Program-made: the position numbers and the translations under genes | The notes under the pieces: model-generated | The model's input: the letters and a program-made list of their open reading frames with translations, nothing else | Told to the model about the DNA's origin: nothing | The model's database searches: none | Assembly: GCA_039881145.1 (NCBI GenBank) | Contig: JAYKKI010000127.1 | Span: forward strand, 2,666,001 to 2,730,000 | Length of the DNA stretch: 64,000 nucleotides | Reading direction: 5' to 3' | Source: Druceiella hillmani | Lineage: Eukaryota; Arthropoda; Insecta; Lepidoptera; Hepialidae | In this document: positions 27,725 through 39,173 of the stretch, in pieces | Position numbering within the stretch: position 1 is the stretch's first letter | Layout of the letters: each line of letters opens with the position of its first letter

Positions 27725-28255
27725 ACTTTAACTTAGAAGCTTGAATTATTTAACTTGGGATAAAGTTAAATATTACATTAAATTTTTAGGAAAAAATGTT
27801 TAAGTATAAAATTCAAAATGCCCCGATTTTGTAACTAAAATAAAAATCTACAAATCACAAGGACCAACGTTGTATGGATGACATGTATTTATTATATCGT
27901 TTCAATATTCCTGTAACACATTTAATATGCGACAATTATATTGTTACTTAGTGTTGTAAACAAAAGGCATCCTTAGCTTTCGAATCTGGGTTTTAATTGA
28001 ACGTTACGTCGCCGATTTAGTGAAAAAGGAAATTAATTTGTTGAGATGACTAACAAATTTTTGACATTTCGCAATGATATCTGATGAATTTTGGTAAGAC
28101 TAAATTAAAAATATGGCCATAACAGAGTAATAACAAATGTAAAATGATTAACAGGCATCGATGAAACATATTTATCTCGTTCTTATATTGACCATTGTTA
28201 CTTTCGATGACATCGACAAAGTTCCATCATAAGACTACTCTACTAATTAACTGTT
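27725..28255. other. Left arm DNA, no gene recognised
   Basis: Closely matched by about 36,390-36,890 in the right arm; no open frame of note. Confidence 0.4.
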
Positions 28256-28480
28256 AAAATCATACCTATTTGTTTGGAGAAAAATATGTTAACCTAATAT
28301 TTGAGCCCTTTGGTGGTAACTTTAAAAAAATGAAGAGAATTATCTTCAGTACCATTAGTTGACACGTGCCTAAGGTTGTGGATTCTTCTTTTCGTTTCGT
28401 CTTTCACTATTGGTACAAATGTAGTCTGAGCGAATTCTAAGCTTATTTGGTCTAAAACAGCCATAGAAGGAAATAAATCA
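28256..28480 (-). pseudogene. Open frame shared by both arms, unknown (left copy)
   Basis: The minus strand reads MAVLDQISLEFAQTTFVPIV and continues KDETKRRIHNLRHVSTNGTE up to a TAG near GLKY. The right copy (36,161-36,385) is open through that point for 74 codons. No family recognised. Private damage in the left copy argues that, whatever it was, this copy is not functional. Confidence 0.3.
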
Positions 28481-29300
28481 TTTCGATTTTTAATTAATTA
28501 GATAATACAATCATGGATATACATGGTGACTAGGGAAAATATTTTAAAAAGATTAACAACCACAGTCATCTTGGCTGCTAGTTAATACAGAAATATATCT
28601 TAATCCTTTGAAATATTTCTATTTCTATGAACCCTTTACACGATTCTCAATAATCATTTGCCTGTTGATAAAAATGTTTGTAATGTGTAATGACAAATGC
28701 TTTCTAGAATGAGCATATATTTAACTAGAATTTGTCAAATTGGTTAGTCATCTAAGTCACCTTTATTAATTGTTTTGTACTTATTTATCAATAATAAATA
28801 ATACCAGCAAAACCTTTCATTTAAATACGACTTCCGGATAATTACAAATAATTATAGTACAAATCATAACAAAAATTCTGTACATTACGTTTATTAGGCA
28901 CATTTCATTTCAAAACTTGCTTCAGCTTACCATTTCAAATTATCATATCTTTTCAATAAAATATAAATTGCAAAATCTCACGTGAGTGACGTAGTTTATA
29001 TTGCAATATATTGTTTCTCGCTAATTTAATCTTTCACAAAATAATAAACTAATAAATTAAACGGAAACAGAAAACAAATAACACCATAAAATATAACTAG
29101 TCTACATAAACAATTTTAAAAAACCGGACAGTTTTATTAAAAATTATTTCCGTTGAACTTATTTCAGTCTGACTGATAATTTATTCTAATGACATTATGA
29201 TTTTTTGTGTAAGTGATGCATTTTACATCAACAAGAATATAGTGTAAACCGTCTATCCATACGATTAGGTTATGTCTAATGACGTAATCGATTTCATTTT
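28481..29300. other. Left arm inner DNA, no gene recognised
   Basis: Matched by about 35,240-36,160 in the right arm. The right arm holds an extra ~44 bp near 36,058-36,102. Confidence 0.4.
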
Positions 29301-29414
29301 GTTATAGTAAACTTTGAATACTGAATATATTTGGTGTTAATTTTGTGGAAATTCATTATTCACAATTTAATGAAACTACATGATGTAGTATTATTTCTAC
29401 TTTCTTTAAGTTCT

Positions 29415-29462
29415 TTACCACGACCTAGGTTTCGTTGTATTACAACATCTTCAGGTGGGCTA
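29415..29462 (-). ncRNA. Hammerhead-ribozyme-like motif (left inner end)
   Basis: Read on the minus strand: CCAC, then CTGAAGA, then a stem GTTG/CAAC closed by TAATA, then GAAA, then the self-complementary ACCTAGGT ending in TC, then GTGG. CTGANGA, GAAA and a UH cleavage site (here after GTC) are the conserved hammerhead core; CCAC pairs with GTGG as stem I. Deviations from the textbook core: one extra U lies between the CTGAAGA block and stem II, and stem III is so short (ACC-TA-GGT) that cleavage would probably need two copies pairing through the palindrome. Such short-stem-III hammerheads are known from Penelope-like retroelements. Downstream the transcript would run into the gtagaaataatactacatc repeat. 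Confidence 0.55.
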
Positions 29463-29474
29463 TTAGCTATCTTT

Positions 29475-29762
29475 ATGTGTTTATCTGTCCAACGTGTTTT
29501 CAGTTATATTTATGGTTTACTTGTGATTTATTTTGTACAGAATTTTTAGTGTAAACATGAGACTTTATAATAATAAAACTATTTATAATAAACTAAAATG
29601 GAGTAAATATAAAGGAAACTGTAAAACTCAACATATGTCACTTAATTTTAAAATATTTTCTCTATTTACTGTATAACAGAGGCATGATAAATCGTATGCA
29701 CAGGCTGATATTGAACTTAAACGTGTTAGATTAATTAGACTGAACTGTTACAAAATAGGCTA
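29475..29762. other. Spacer DNA next to left inner end
   Basis: It starts exactly where the palindrome pairing stops. No motif recognised. Confidence 0.4.
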
Positions 29763-31010
29763 AATATTTATTTATTAACTTTTTATGTATAGTACATATG
29801 GCAGGCTTATTGCTACATGAGCAACCTCTTCTAGTAAACCATAACAACATGTATTGAAATTTAGTTGATAGACTGTACGAGATTTTACAATGAAAATTCT
29901 TTATAAGACATTAGACGAAAAGAAATTGAAAAAAAAATACAAAATAAATTAAAAAAGAAAACAAAATATTGACATGATTTGGGATGGGATAGACAGGAAA
30001 GGACAAGGACACAAGGGAAAAGGTTTTAAGAGAGCCAGGACTTTTTCACTCGATCTTTGAAAATATTTAGAGACATGATATTCCTAATGGCAGAATCCAG
30101 GTGATTCCAAATTTTTATTGGTTGGACAGTGAAGGATTTTTCGTAAGTGGTAGAGGTATACTTAGGAATAAGTAGGGTGAGTGAACTTTTAGATCGTAGC
30201 CCAAGGCCGTGAACAGACAAATCTTTAAATTTTCCTCTAAGATAATTTGGGCTATGAGGATTTTTTTAATATGTTAAAAGAAGTGTAAGTATGTGAATTT
30301 GGGGTCGAACACGGATCTTCAGCCATTTGTGATAGTGACCTGTATTCAGAAATATGATCATATTTTCTGAGGCCGAAGATATACCGGATGCATACATTTT
30401 GAAGACGTTCCAACTTGCACAAATGTTCTTCATTAAGATCAGGATAGCACACGTCCCATAATCAATTAATGGTAATAAAAGTGTTTGACAAAGGTAGATT
30501 TTCATTTTAGTCAATAGAAAATTTTGTAGACGTTTCAAAGAATGTATCCTGTTGAAAACACGATGACTAACATCATTTACTTGAGGCCGCCAATTAATTT
30601 TGATCGATCAATAGGCCCAGGTGTTTAACAGTTGACGTGTATGGTATTATTGTACTATTTAGCACTAATGTCGGTAAACTAGGTAGATACTTTAGAAGTC
30701 AGTCTTTGACTATCAATGATGATAGCTTGTGACTTACTTGGGTTAAGGAAAAGACCCATTTCATGAGCTCACTGACCAATTGAAGCGAGATCTCAATTAA
30801 GGACGTCGATGGTTTTTGATGAGGAATGGGGGTTCGAGTGCGCGCATAGATTTTTAGGTCATCAGCATAGAGACGATAATTGCTAGAAATATTTTTAACA
30901 ACATCATCAATAAATACTGAGAAGAGGAGAGGAGATAGAACTCCAGCTTGAGGTACACCAGCTGTAAGATCAGTCCACTCAGAATACGTATCTGACAATT
31001 TAACACATTG
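29763..31010 (-). mobile_element. 5'-truncated LINE (reverse transcriptase C-terminal half) in spacer
   Basis: The minus strand reads a reverse transcriptase from its palm domain to the end of the protein. At about 30,998-30,840 it gives LTAGVPQAGVLSPLLFSVFI then YRLYADDLKIYARTRTPIP, so the catalytic YADD is intact although the preceding PQG has become PQA. LNPSKSQAIII-like sequence follows, then the segments ERLQNVCIRYIFGLRKYDHI and SVHGLGLRSKSSLTLLIPKY, and the end SLNIFKDRVKKSWLS-stop at about 30,026. The 3' untranslated part (about 29,763-30,020) contains GAAGAGGTTGCTCATGTAGC and ends in AATAAATAAATATT, a typical LINE tail. Several frameshifts split the gene. The 5' end is cut off at about 31,010. 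It lies entirely in the unpaired spacer, so it was either inserted after the palindrome formed or belongs to the original loop. Confidence 0.88.
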
Positions 31011-33329
31011 CCTTTATAAATTCATTAAATAGACTCACAGATAAAAATAACTTTTATTCAACCAATTTATTACAAGCTTTGCTCATAAAGTTGTCCAAGC
31101 CGCATTTTACAGCGAACACTCTTAATATTTATTTCAACATAAATGTTTTACTTCTTGTGAGCGCCAAAGTTCTGGAAATTTTATGTCAAAAATCGAACCT
31201 ATTTTAAACAATAATATAACATTGTTATATTTTCTAAAACGTACCTGAACTTTTCAAAGAAAGTTCACTTCCTGACGTTAATTTTTCAAAAGTTTGGCAC
31301 CGATAAAGCATCAAAAATTATGTCGGAATAAATATTTATATTACATGCATTTTACATGAAATTTTATTTAAAATTAACTAAGGATAAAAAAAACAACTAA
31401 CAACTAAGGATAAAATTTGGATGAGTGATAATAATAACGTCATACCATAAAAGTCCTAAAATGAAAATAAAGAAAAATCAAATAGACTTTATACACAGAA
31501 TTTAAAATATTGAAGGAAAGACATTTAAAAATTATTTTGACATTTACTGATATTTCTTTTATGTCCATGTCCAAACATTCACCAAAAAGTGAAAGTAATG
31601 GAGTTGTCACGCAGAATAAAAGATCAATACATACTCAGCTAAATTAATAAATCTCCCGTAACGGGAAAATTTTGGTTGAAGTGGTCAATGAAGGGAAAAC
31701 ATTTGGATGAGTCATGAAATAATATCGCCACTAAAAAAACATAAAAATTAATGAGGAATGAAGTACACTAGAAAAACAGTTAAAAATTATTTTGGAGTTT
31801 GTCTACAATTCTCATTGCATAACTCATAAAAATATATTTTTGAATATACTTATTTCCATCCCTTGTCACGTAATATATGTAAGCATTGCTTAAAATGTGT
31901 CTAAAAAAGTTTTTGCCAAAAGAAAAATATTCGTCGCAAAAAAGTATGCTAACAACCTTAGGCAGAATAATCAGAGCGCTCTAACATAATAAGCAATATA
32001 CAATACAAGTTGTATTGCACCGAATAACACAATATAGTTTGTTAGCCTAAAGCCATTAAACTTAGTAATAAAACTGTCCAAGAAATCTTATATAAGTTAA
32101 CATTATTTGCTTTATTAAAATGAACCAAACATTTTAGTAATACGAGAGCGGCTGCCTCTGCGTAATAGAAAGTATAAAATATTTGGGAGATTCCAAGTTT
32201 ATATAACGTTTTAGATATGCCAGTTAGCGTTCAAGACCGTTTAAATCTTTATATAAAAATATACGAGTTACAGTCAATATTTGAATAATTTATATTGCAT
32301 ATATTGGACGGCTGACGTCAAATAGACGTAATCAATATTTTAGCTTTAAAAAGGTATTCGATAGTTACATTTTATATACCTTATGGAATTATTAGAACTG
32401 GCTAATTTAATTAACTTCGTTCTAATAGGGATTAGAATGTTTGGTGGATAGAAAAGCAATATTCAGCTAATTGACGTAAATGACGTTAAATATTTCCTTT
32501 TTGTCGATACCCTAAATAATTTTCTTGGAATTCACTATTGTAAACTGCTCCGAAATCATATTTATTGCATTTATGAATGAATACTGAGCAACAATTTATA
32601 TTTTAATATCGCAAGCTACTCAAATACGTTAACGCAATTATTTTACGAACTCTCTTTGTTGTTCGTGATAATTAACTATTTTCTGATTTAGCTTAAACTC
32701 TATATTTTTTGGAAGATATTCGCAGACTCAATAAATCGACTCATATTCTAGGATCACAAATATTCCAAAAAACTAATTGTATATACTTAATTTTATATCG
32801 TTCATTATGAAGACTTAATTAACTCTATAAATAGTTTATTTCATTTCATAATAAACTTAAATGGAGTCGCCTAATTGCTTTATAAAAATATCTAAATATT
32901 CATTTTAAAACAAGTTTGAGTAAAACCAGTAAAGTATGAATTGGGTCCGCCTTGCGAAGATTCTACAAGTAGATTATTTAAAGTCAAATTTACTGTGATC
33001 CATAAATATTTTCTAACGTAAAGAGCTGGACGGGGTACAAAATTTACTTACTCACATCTTATTTAAAGTGACATTAGAGGCGTTCCCGACAAAGAAAAAA
33101 TTACTTTGCCATTATTTATAACTTAGAAAAATTAAAACTGACTATAGTCATTAGAGCTGAAAAACACAATTTATAAATAGGGGTAACATTTCTGTTTTTG
33201 TATATTTTAATACAAATATTACAACGTTAAAAAAGAAGCAGGCAGCATCTTATGGCTTTCACGAGCAAAAACATACCATAGTTCAATTTTGTTTTAATTC
33301 ACACTTATTTCGCCATAGGCTTTATCAAA
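31011..33329. other. Spacer DNA, no gene recognised
   Basis: AT-rich with stops in all frames. A weak two-fold repeat (tttggatgagt... and ...ttaaaaattatttt) is visible at about 31,415-31,555 and 31,700-31,800. Confidence 0.4.
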
Positions 33330-33770
33330 TTGGATTTACAGACTTCACTGCGGTTGAGTTAAAAGGAGCGTTAAGTAAAGGAAGCAGTATTTTCTTGCAT
33401 ATCAAATGTCTCGGAAAGTACTATAGAGACAAACTCCGAATTTTATTATGTCATAAATATTACAATCGAGTATTTGTATCTCCTTATGCTCTGCTATTCT
33501 AAAGTAAGATTTTCAGAATTTGCTGCTGTTGAGTTATGAGTTATTTAAAGTAAATAACGCAGTATTTTTTATGATAAATACCTCGAAAAGTACTACAGAC
33601 ATAAATTTTTAATATGCTATAACCAATTATTGGTCTCTCCATATGTCAGTATTTGTCTCTCCATATATAAATATGAAGTCAGAATTTATTGGAATTGATT
33701 TATAAGTTACTTTAGAGTAAAGGATACAATATTCGACAGTACGGTCCGAAATATTATAGTAAACCAGATT
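33330..33770. repeat. Degenerate ~170-bp tandem repeat in spacer
   Basis: Shared strings recur in order in about 2.5 units: aagtactatagagacaaa / aagtactacagacataaa; gcggttgagtta / gctgttgagtta / ggaattgatttataagtta; gtaaaggaagcagtatttt / gtaaataacgcagtatttt / gtaaaggatacaatattcg. Divergence between units is substantial, so the array is old. Confidence 0.65.
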
Positions 33771-33958
33771 GCGAGACAATAAAAGAGAGAAGTAAACCAG
33801 GTTATGAGACGTACAAAAAAACAGAGAAAATACAACTGTTATTTTTTAAAGAAATGATTTACTAGTTCATTTGAGACATCTGGAGAATACCAATAGCTTT
33901 CATTAAAAGGAAGGCGCTAAACCCCAACAACCATATGTCGGCTGAAATAAACCAATAT

Positions 33959-34000
33959 GGCAGAGCATAGCTCTGCCGTGGTTTACTGACGTTAGTCAGT
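33959..34000. other. Two adjacent hairpins in a GC-richer patch
   Basis: ggcagagc-ata-gctctgcc (33,959-33,977) is a perfect 8-bp stem, flanked by aaacca and tggttt that extend it; actgac-gtta-gtcagt (33,985-34,000) follows at once. The surrounding 33,910-34,100 is clearly GC-richer than the window. It could be the structured end of a transposon or an RNA gene; no family recognised. Confidence 0.6.
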
Positions 34001-34100
34001 GATAGAAGATGACATATGAGACACACAAGGAGACACGTGTCGACCCCAACACGGCCCTCAAGCCATAAGATTAATCTTGTGTGACAGTTATTTCACCCCA

Positions 34101-34977
34101 ACTTGGAACCTTGTCCAAATGTAAAATTTGTCTTAGCTTGTATATGAAAGACGTTCTAATTTTATTTAAGACTCACAACATAATTTATTGTTTCATAAAT
34201 AGGTTTTAAACACTTTTATTTTATTTTTATTTTAGTTTTTATCTCAACTTGCAATTAAAATTAATATTAACAAAAAAAATACAGTTTTGAAACGAACTTT
34301 ATAATATTTACGTTTTTCTCTATCATCATCAAATTAATAAAATTAATTGCGAATTTGTATGCAATTAAGTTGAAAGAATGGAATATTTTCTGATTAAATT
34401 GCAAATAGAAAGTATTTGGTCACGTCATTTTTCACCAGTATTTGTAAAGTAAATTATACAACTACAACATTGAATGTTTCCATTAATTATCTTGACGCTG
34501 TTTAAGAAAAATAAAGAAACCCGCAATTATTTACGGATTTTTCGGATAATGAAATTTGCACTTGCTCTAGAAACCACATTTCTTGTTTAGTGGGAATTAA
34601 GCTTACATGAAAATCTAGTTTAAGATCTTAAATTAACAAAATTAGTTCAAAACTGTCAAAATACTTACTTACCGTATTTCCGTACAGTGTTACTTCATTT
34701 CGATAAATATTTCATTGAAAAATGGTACATTTTGTTCTACATTTTAGCAGTGAGACACAGTGCCTTATAAGCAATTACAGGTGGGTTAATATGAACTTAT
34801 ATAATTTTAAATATTTTACAATATTTAGCTTGTAGCGCTGAAGTGAAGCCACCCTTTGATACATGATTTGCGCACGTACAAAATAAGAGCTACCAGTACA
34901 ATGAAATTTTAGACGAAACATACAAACTTCATTACTATTTCTGGAAATACGACTGTATAAGTCCTTATTCGTCGTTA
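34101..34977. other. Spacer DNA next to right inner end
   Basis: No gene or repeat recognised. Confidence 0.4.
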
Positions 34978-35043
34978 AAATTTACTATTCAAAATTAAAT
35001 GAAACTACGTGATGTAGTATTATTTCTACTTTCTTTAAGTTCT

Positions 35044-35092
35044 TTACCACGACCTAGGTTTTATTGTATTACAACATCTTCAGGTGGGCTAT
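35044..35092 (-). ncRNA. Degraded hammerhead-like motif
   Basis: Minus-strand copy of the motif at 29,415-29,462. CTGAAGA, stem II strands, ACCTAGGT and CCAC/GTGG are kept, but the essential CGAAAC block reads TAAAAC, so the guanosine of GAAA is lost. Self-cleavage is not expected. Confidence 0.5.
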
Positions 35093-35110
35093 TAGCAAAG
35101 ATAGCTAATG

Positions 35111-35152
35111 GCCCACCTGAAGATGTAATACAACGAAACCTAGGTCGTGGTA
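35111..35152 (+). ncRNA. Hammerhead-ribozyme-like motif (right inner end)
   Basis: Plus strand: cCCAC (stem I), CTGAAGA (35,117-35,123), a stem II region shortened by three bases to TGTAATACAAC, GAAA (35,135-35,138), CCTAGGTC with the expected cleavage point after C at 35,146, then GTGG pairing with CCAC. Both core blocks are intact, but the shortened stem II would weaken folding. Confidence 0.5.
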
Positions 35153-36160
35153 AAGAACTTAAAGAAAGTAGAAATAATACTACAACATGTAGTTTCATTT
35201 AATTGTGAATAATGAATTTCTGCAAAATTAACACCAAATATATTCAGTATTCAAAGTAGACTAAAACAAAATTAAATCGATTACGTCATTAGAAATAACC
35301 TAATCGTATGGATAGACGGTTTACACTATATTCATGTTGATGTGAAATACATAATTTACACAAACAATCATAATGTCATTAGAATAATCTATGCTATCAG
35401 TCAGACTGAAATAAGTGCAACGGAAATAATTTTCAATAAAACTGTCCAGTTTTTTAAAAATGTTTATGTAGACTAGTTATATTTTATGGTGTTACTTGTT
35501 TTGTGTTTGCGATTAATTTATTAGCTTATTATTTTGTGAAAGGTTAAAATAGCGAGAAACAATATATTGCAATATAAACTATGTCACTCACGTGAGATTT
35601 TGCAATTTATATTTTATTGAAAAGATATGATAATTCGAAATGGTAAGCTGAAGCCAGTTTTGAAATTAAATGTGCCTAATAAATGGAATGTACGGAATTT
35701 TCGTTGTGATTTGTACTATAATAATTTGTAATTATCCGGGAGTCGTATTTAAATGAAAGGCTTTGCTGGTATTGTTTATTATTGATAACTAAGTACAAAA
35801 TAATTAATAAAGGTGACTTAGATGACTAACCAAGTTGACAAATTCTAGTTAAATATATGCTCATTCTAGAAAGTATTTGTCGTTACAAATTACAAACATT
35901 TTTATCAACAGGCAAATGCGAATCGTGATAAAAGAGTACATAGAAATAGAAATATTACAAAGGATTAAGATATATTTCTGTATTATTTAGCAAGCAAGAT
36001 GACTGTGGTTGTTAATCTTTTTAAAATATTTAAAAAATATTTTCTCTAGTCACCATGTAAGTCGATAAATCGGGGTAAATACGTTGGGAGTTAATTGCAT
36101 TTGTATATCCATGATTGAATTATCTAATTAATTAAAAATCGAAATGATTTATTTGCTTCT

Positions 36161-36385
36161 ATGGCTGTTTTGGACCAAATAAGTTTAAAATTCGCTCAGA
36201 CTACATTTGTATCAATAGTGAAAGACGAAACGAAAAGAAGAATTCACAAACTAAGGCACGTGTCAACTAATGGTACTGAAGATAATTCTCTTCATCTTTT
36301 TAAAGTTACCAGCGAAGGGCTCAAATATGAAGATATTTTTCTTCAAACAAATAGGTATGATTATAACAGTCAATTGGTAGAGTAG
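36161..36385 (+). pseudogene. Open frame shared by both arms, unknown (right copy)
   Basis: A 74-codon frame starting MAVLDQISLKFAQTTFVSIV and ending TNRYDYNSQLVE-stop. Charged central part (KDETKRRIHKLRH). It mirrors the damaged frame at 28,480-28,256, from which it differs by several amino acid changes and by lacking the internal stop. No family recognised; possibly an exon or fragment of a transposon protein. Confidence 0.3.
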
Positions 36386-36895
36386 TCTTATGATGGCACT
36401 TTGTCGATGTCATCGAAGGTAAACGATGGTCGGTATAAGAACGAGACAAATATGTTTTATCGGTGCCTGTTAATCATTTTATATTTGTTATTACCCTGTT
36501 ATGTCCATATTTTTAATTTAGTCTTACCAAAATTCATCAGATATCATTGCGAAATGTCACAAATTTAGTAGTCATCTCAACACATTAATTTCCTTTTTCA
36601 CTAAATCGACGACGCAACGTTTAATTAAAACCTAGATTCGAAAGCTAAGGATGCCTTTTGTTTACAACATTAAGTAACAATATAATTGTCGTATATTAAA
36701 TGTGTTACAGGAATATTGAAATAATATAACAAATACATGTCATCCATACAACGTTGGTCCTTGTCATTTGTAGATTTTTATTTTAGTTACATAATCGGGG
36801 GATTTTGAATTTGATACTTAAACATTTTTTCTTAAAAAATTGATGTAATATGTAACTTGATCCTCAGTAAAATACTTCAAGCTTCTAAGTTAAAG

Positions 36896-36940
36896 TCTTC
36901 AGAGTATGCTATATAAATTGTATGTAGCATACTCTGAAGA
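36896..36940. other. Short hairpin shared by both arms (right copy)
   Basis: tcttcagagtatgctatata and tatgtagcatactctgaaga pair over about 20 bases with one mismatch. Mirror of 27,681-27,724. Confidence 0.75.
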
Positions 36941-37349
36941 ATATAAATAACTTCAAGGTTTGGTCAAATATATAGTTCACCGATGGTTTTTATAGAGCAT
37001 TTAAACACATATCCGAAATGCAGATATTTCACGAAAATTACGAAATAAGTCCAAATGGCCTTAGAACATATTTAGAGAAATAATTGATAACATATTAATT
37101 CAAATTAATGATAAGTTTTAATCAAGCCGTCTAGGTGTATATTAAAGAGTGGATGTAGTGATCCCCGATTTGTTTGTTTGACTCAGAGTTTAGTTTTATT
37201 TGCAGTCATATGATTGTTTTCTACCTTAGAAAATAAAAAATAACGCATTGGCAACACAGTGAAGCAAGGAGTATCCAATGGGTAAGTAGTAAATTGGTAA
37301 GAACTTTGATAAGAAGAAAATAAAGATACGTATTAATCACGATATGTTT

Positions 37350-37378
37350 CATATATATATAAATATATATAAATATAA

Positions 37379-37458
<80 letters not shown>

Positions 37459-37516
37459 CTGCTATTAGATAACATGACTAAAATTATCGATATATGGGTA
37501 ATTTAGAAAGTATATA

Positions 37517-37554
<38 letters not shown>

Positions 37555-37555
37555 T
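37350..37555. repeat. Split (TA)n tract (right arm)
   Basis: TA runs at about 37,350-37,455 and 37,509-37,555 flank a 53-base stretch containing gctattagataacatgact. That stretch is repeated in inverted orientation at about 39,212-39,262, again next to a TA-rich run. Confidence 0.93.
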
Positions 37556-38064
37556 GTAAATACGCTATCTAAACTAGATACGTAAGAGACGTCGGTCAGC
37601 AAAATTGACTATTTTTCAACTCAAATTCAATTTCTGTAAAAATATTCAATTGGAATAAATTCAAACGGGAAGACAACTAGATGGTGATGTATTTTATTTT
37701 TATGTCTGTATTAAAAATTTATAACCAAGTTAGAGCGTCAATTCAAAAGTGGGATTTTGATAATTTAAAAGCAAATCACTTTTCTTATGTCTTATGGTAT
37801 TCTATCCGAAATTCATGTTAACGAATTTTCTAACGACATATATTGTTTCGTAAATATACACAATTCATCTCATTTAACCTATGCAGATATGAATATGATA
37901 ATATATTAGATGAGGCTTCAAAAACCATTGTCGTTATTTTCTGTCTCAGTAATTTATTTCATCCGATTTAGTAACTTAAATGAAAAGTGCATTTGTTTAA
38001 GTAATAAATAAAATATGACTTCCACAGGCTATACGACCATGATCACATGCACACATTTACATGT

Positions 38065-38343
38065 TCACCATTTTGCAACTAACATGGAACCGAATACGAA
38101 AAGTGAAAGATACTCTCTAAACAACCTTGTTGGAAACATCAACACGCAAAGAAAACTTCCCCATTTCCACAGTTGCCTTACGGTCTGTTGTTGACATTTG
38201 ATATGTCGCGATGAGAAACTTAAGGATTTTACTCTGACAAATGAGTGGTAAAATTGACATTGCTCGACTTTAACCATGCGTTTAGTACGGCCAATACAAA
38301 ACTTCGAACGTTTTCCGAGAACTTTACCGGGATAATCTAGCAA
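38065..38343 (-). pseudogene. Open frame kept in both arms, unknown (right copy)
   Basis: A 92-codon minus-strand frame nearly identical to that at 26,050-26,328 (GKRSKFCIGRTKRMVKVEQ, LWKWGSFLCVLMFPTRLF). No family recognised. Because the arms are about 94% identical overall, the retained frame alone is weak evidence of coding. Confidence 0.25.
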
Positions 38344-38811
38344 TATTAAGACACATGACTTGATTTAACTTGTCTCTTACATTTATCATTTTTAAAACCT
38401 TATATTTTCAACGCATTTACCAAATTATTCGTTCTTTTTATTAACTATTTCATCTCGATTATTTTACAGGTTATTTTAATTTAACGATAATTAATATATT
38501 AGCAAAGGGTTTTATGTTGCATAATATTAAATTTAATCCAATTTTTATCCAATAAACATTTAAGAGGAAGGAATCAATATTTACATATATCAGGATGAAT
38601 ATGATACAAGATCAATGTAAGAAAATTTATAAATAGTACGTTATTATTGGGTGAATGAAAACAGAACAAATGGTGAGATAAAAAATAATTTAATAAACGT
38701 GAGAAATGTAGAGATAATGTATAAAATGTAGTAATTATCGCAACATAGTTTAGCCAATAAATTTATACATATAAAATTAAGTAAATCAATAAATTACGAC
38801 GAACTGGCATA

Positions 38812-39173
38812 TTACATTTCCGCTTACATTTGATGTACTTTGCGATTAAATAATTACATAATAATATATGTTCAAGGATACAAAAATATTTATCTATTGA
38901 TAATATCCTGATCAAGAAAAAATTTTAAGTTAATTTCTGAAAATAACTACGGCGCGCTTGCATCCTAAATTTGAGCTCACATTTTATGTACTTTACAATT
39001 ATGTAATTACCAAAATATTTATTCAAGGATACGTAAATATTTATCTATTGATAATATCTTGAACCGGAAAAAAGTTTAAATTAATTCCTAAAAATAACTA
39101 TAGCGCGCTTGCATACTAAATTTCAGCTTACATTTGATATACTTTACAATTATGTAATTGCAATAATATATGG
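38812..39173. repeat. ~152-bp minisatellite, about 2.4 copies (right arm only)
   Basis: gcttacatttgatgtact at 38,823, gctcacattttatgtact at 38,976 and gcttacatttgatatact at 39,127 mark successive units. Each contains atttatctattgataatat and ends near a GCGCGCTTGCAT string. The left arm has one unit (about 25,450-25,585), so copy number changed after the arms separated. Confidence 0.88.

Larger units (their letters stand above)
34978..35218. repeat. Small inverted repeat at the palindrome's inner right end
   Basis: About 34,978-35,090 is the reverse complement of about 35,106-35,218 around a loop of about 15 bases (aaagatagctaatgg region). Both sides carry the ribozyme-like motif and its gtagaaataatac-tacat extension. 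The left inner end (29,340-29,474) carries the same unit once. The 67-codon frame over this stretch is an artefact of the repeat. Confidence 0.92.

Noticed and set aside
33959..33990. Helitron 3' end (hairpin followed by CTGA)
   Set aside because: The hairpin-to-CTRR spacing is near the usual value, but CTGA is followed by C and not T, and no TC start was found.
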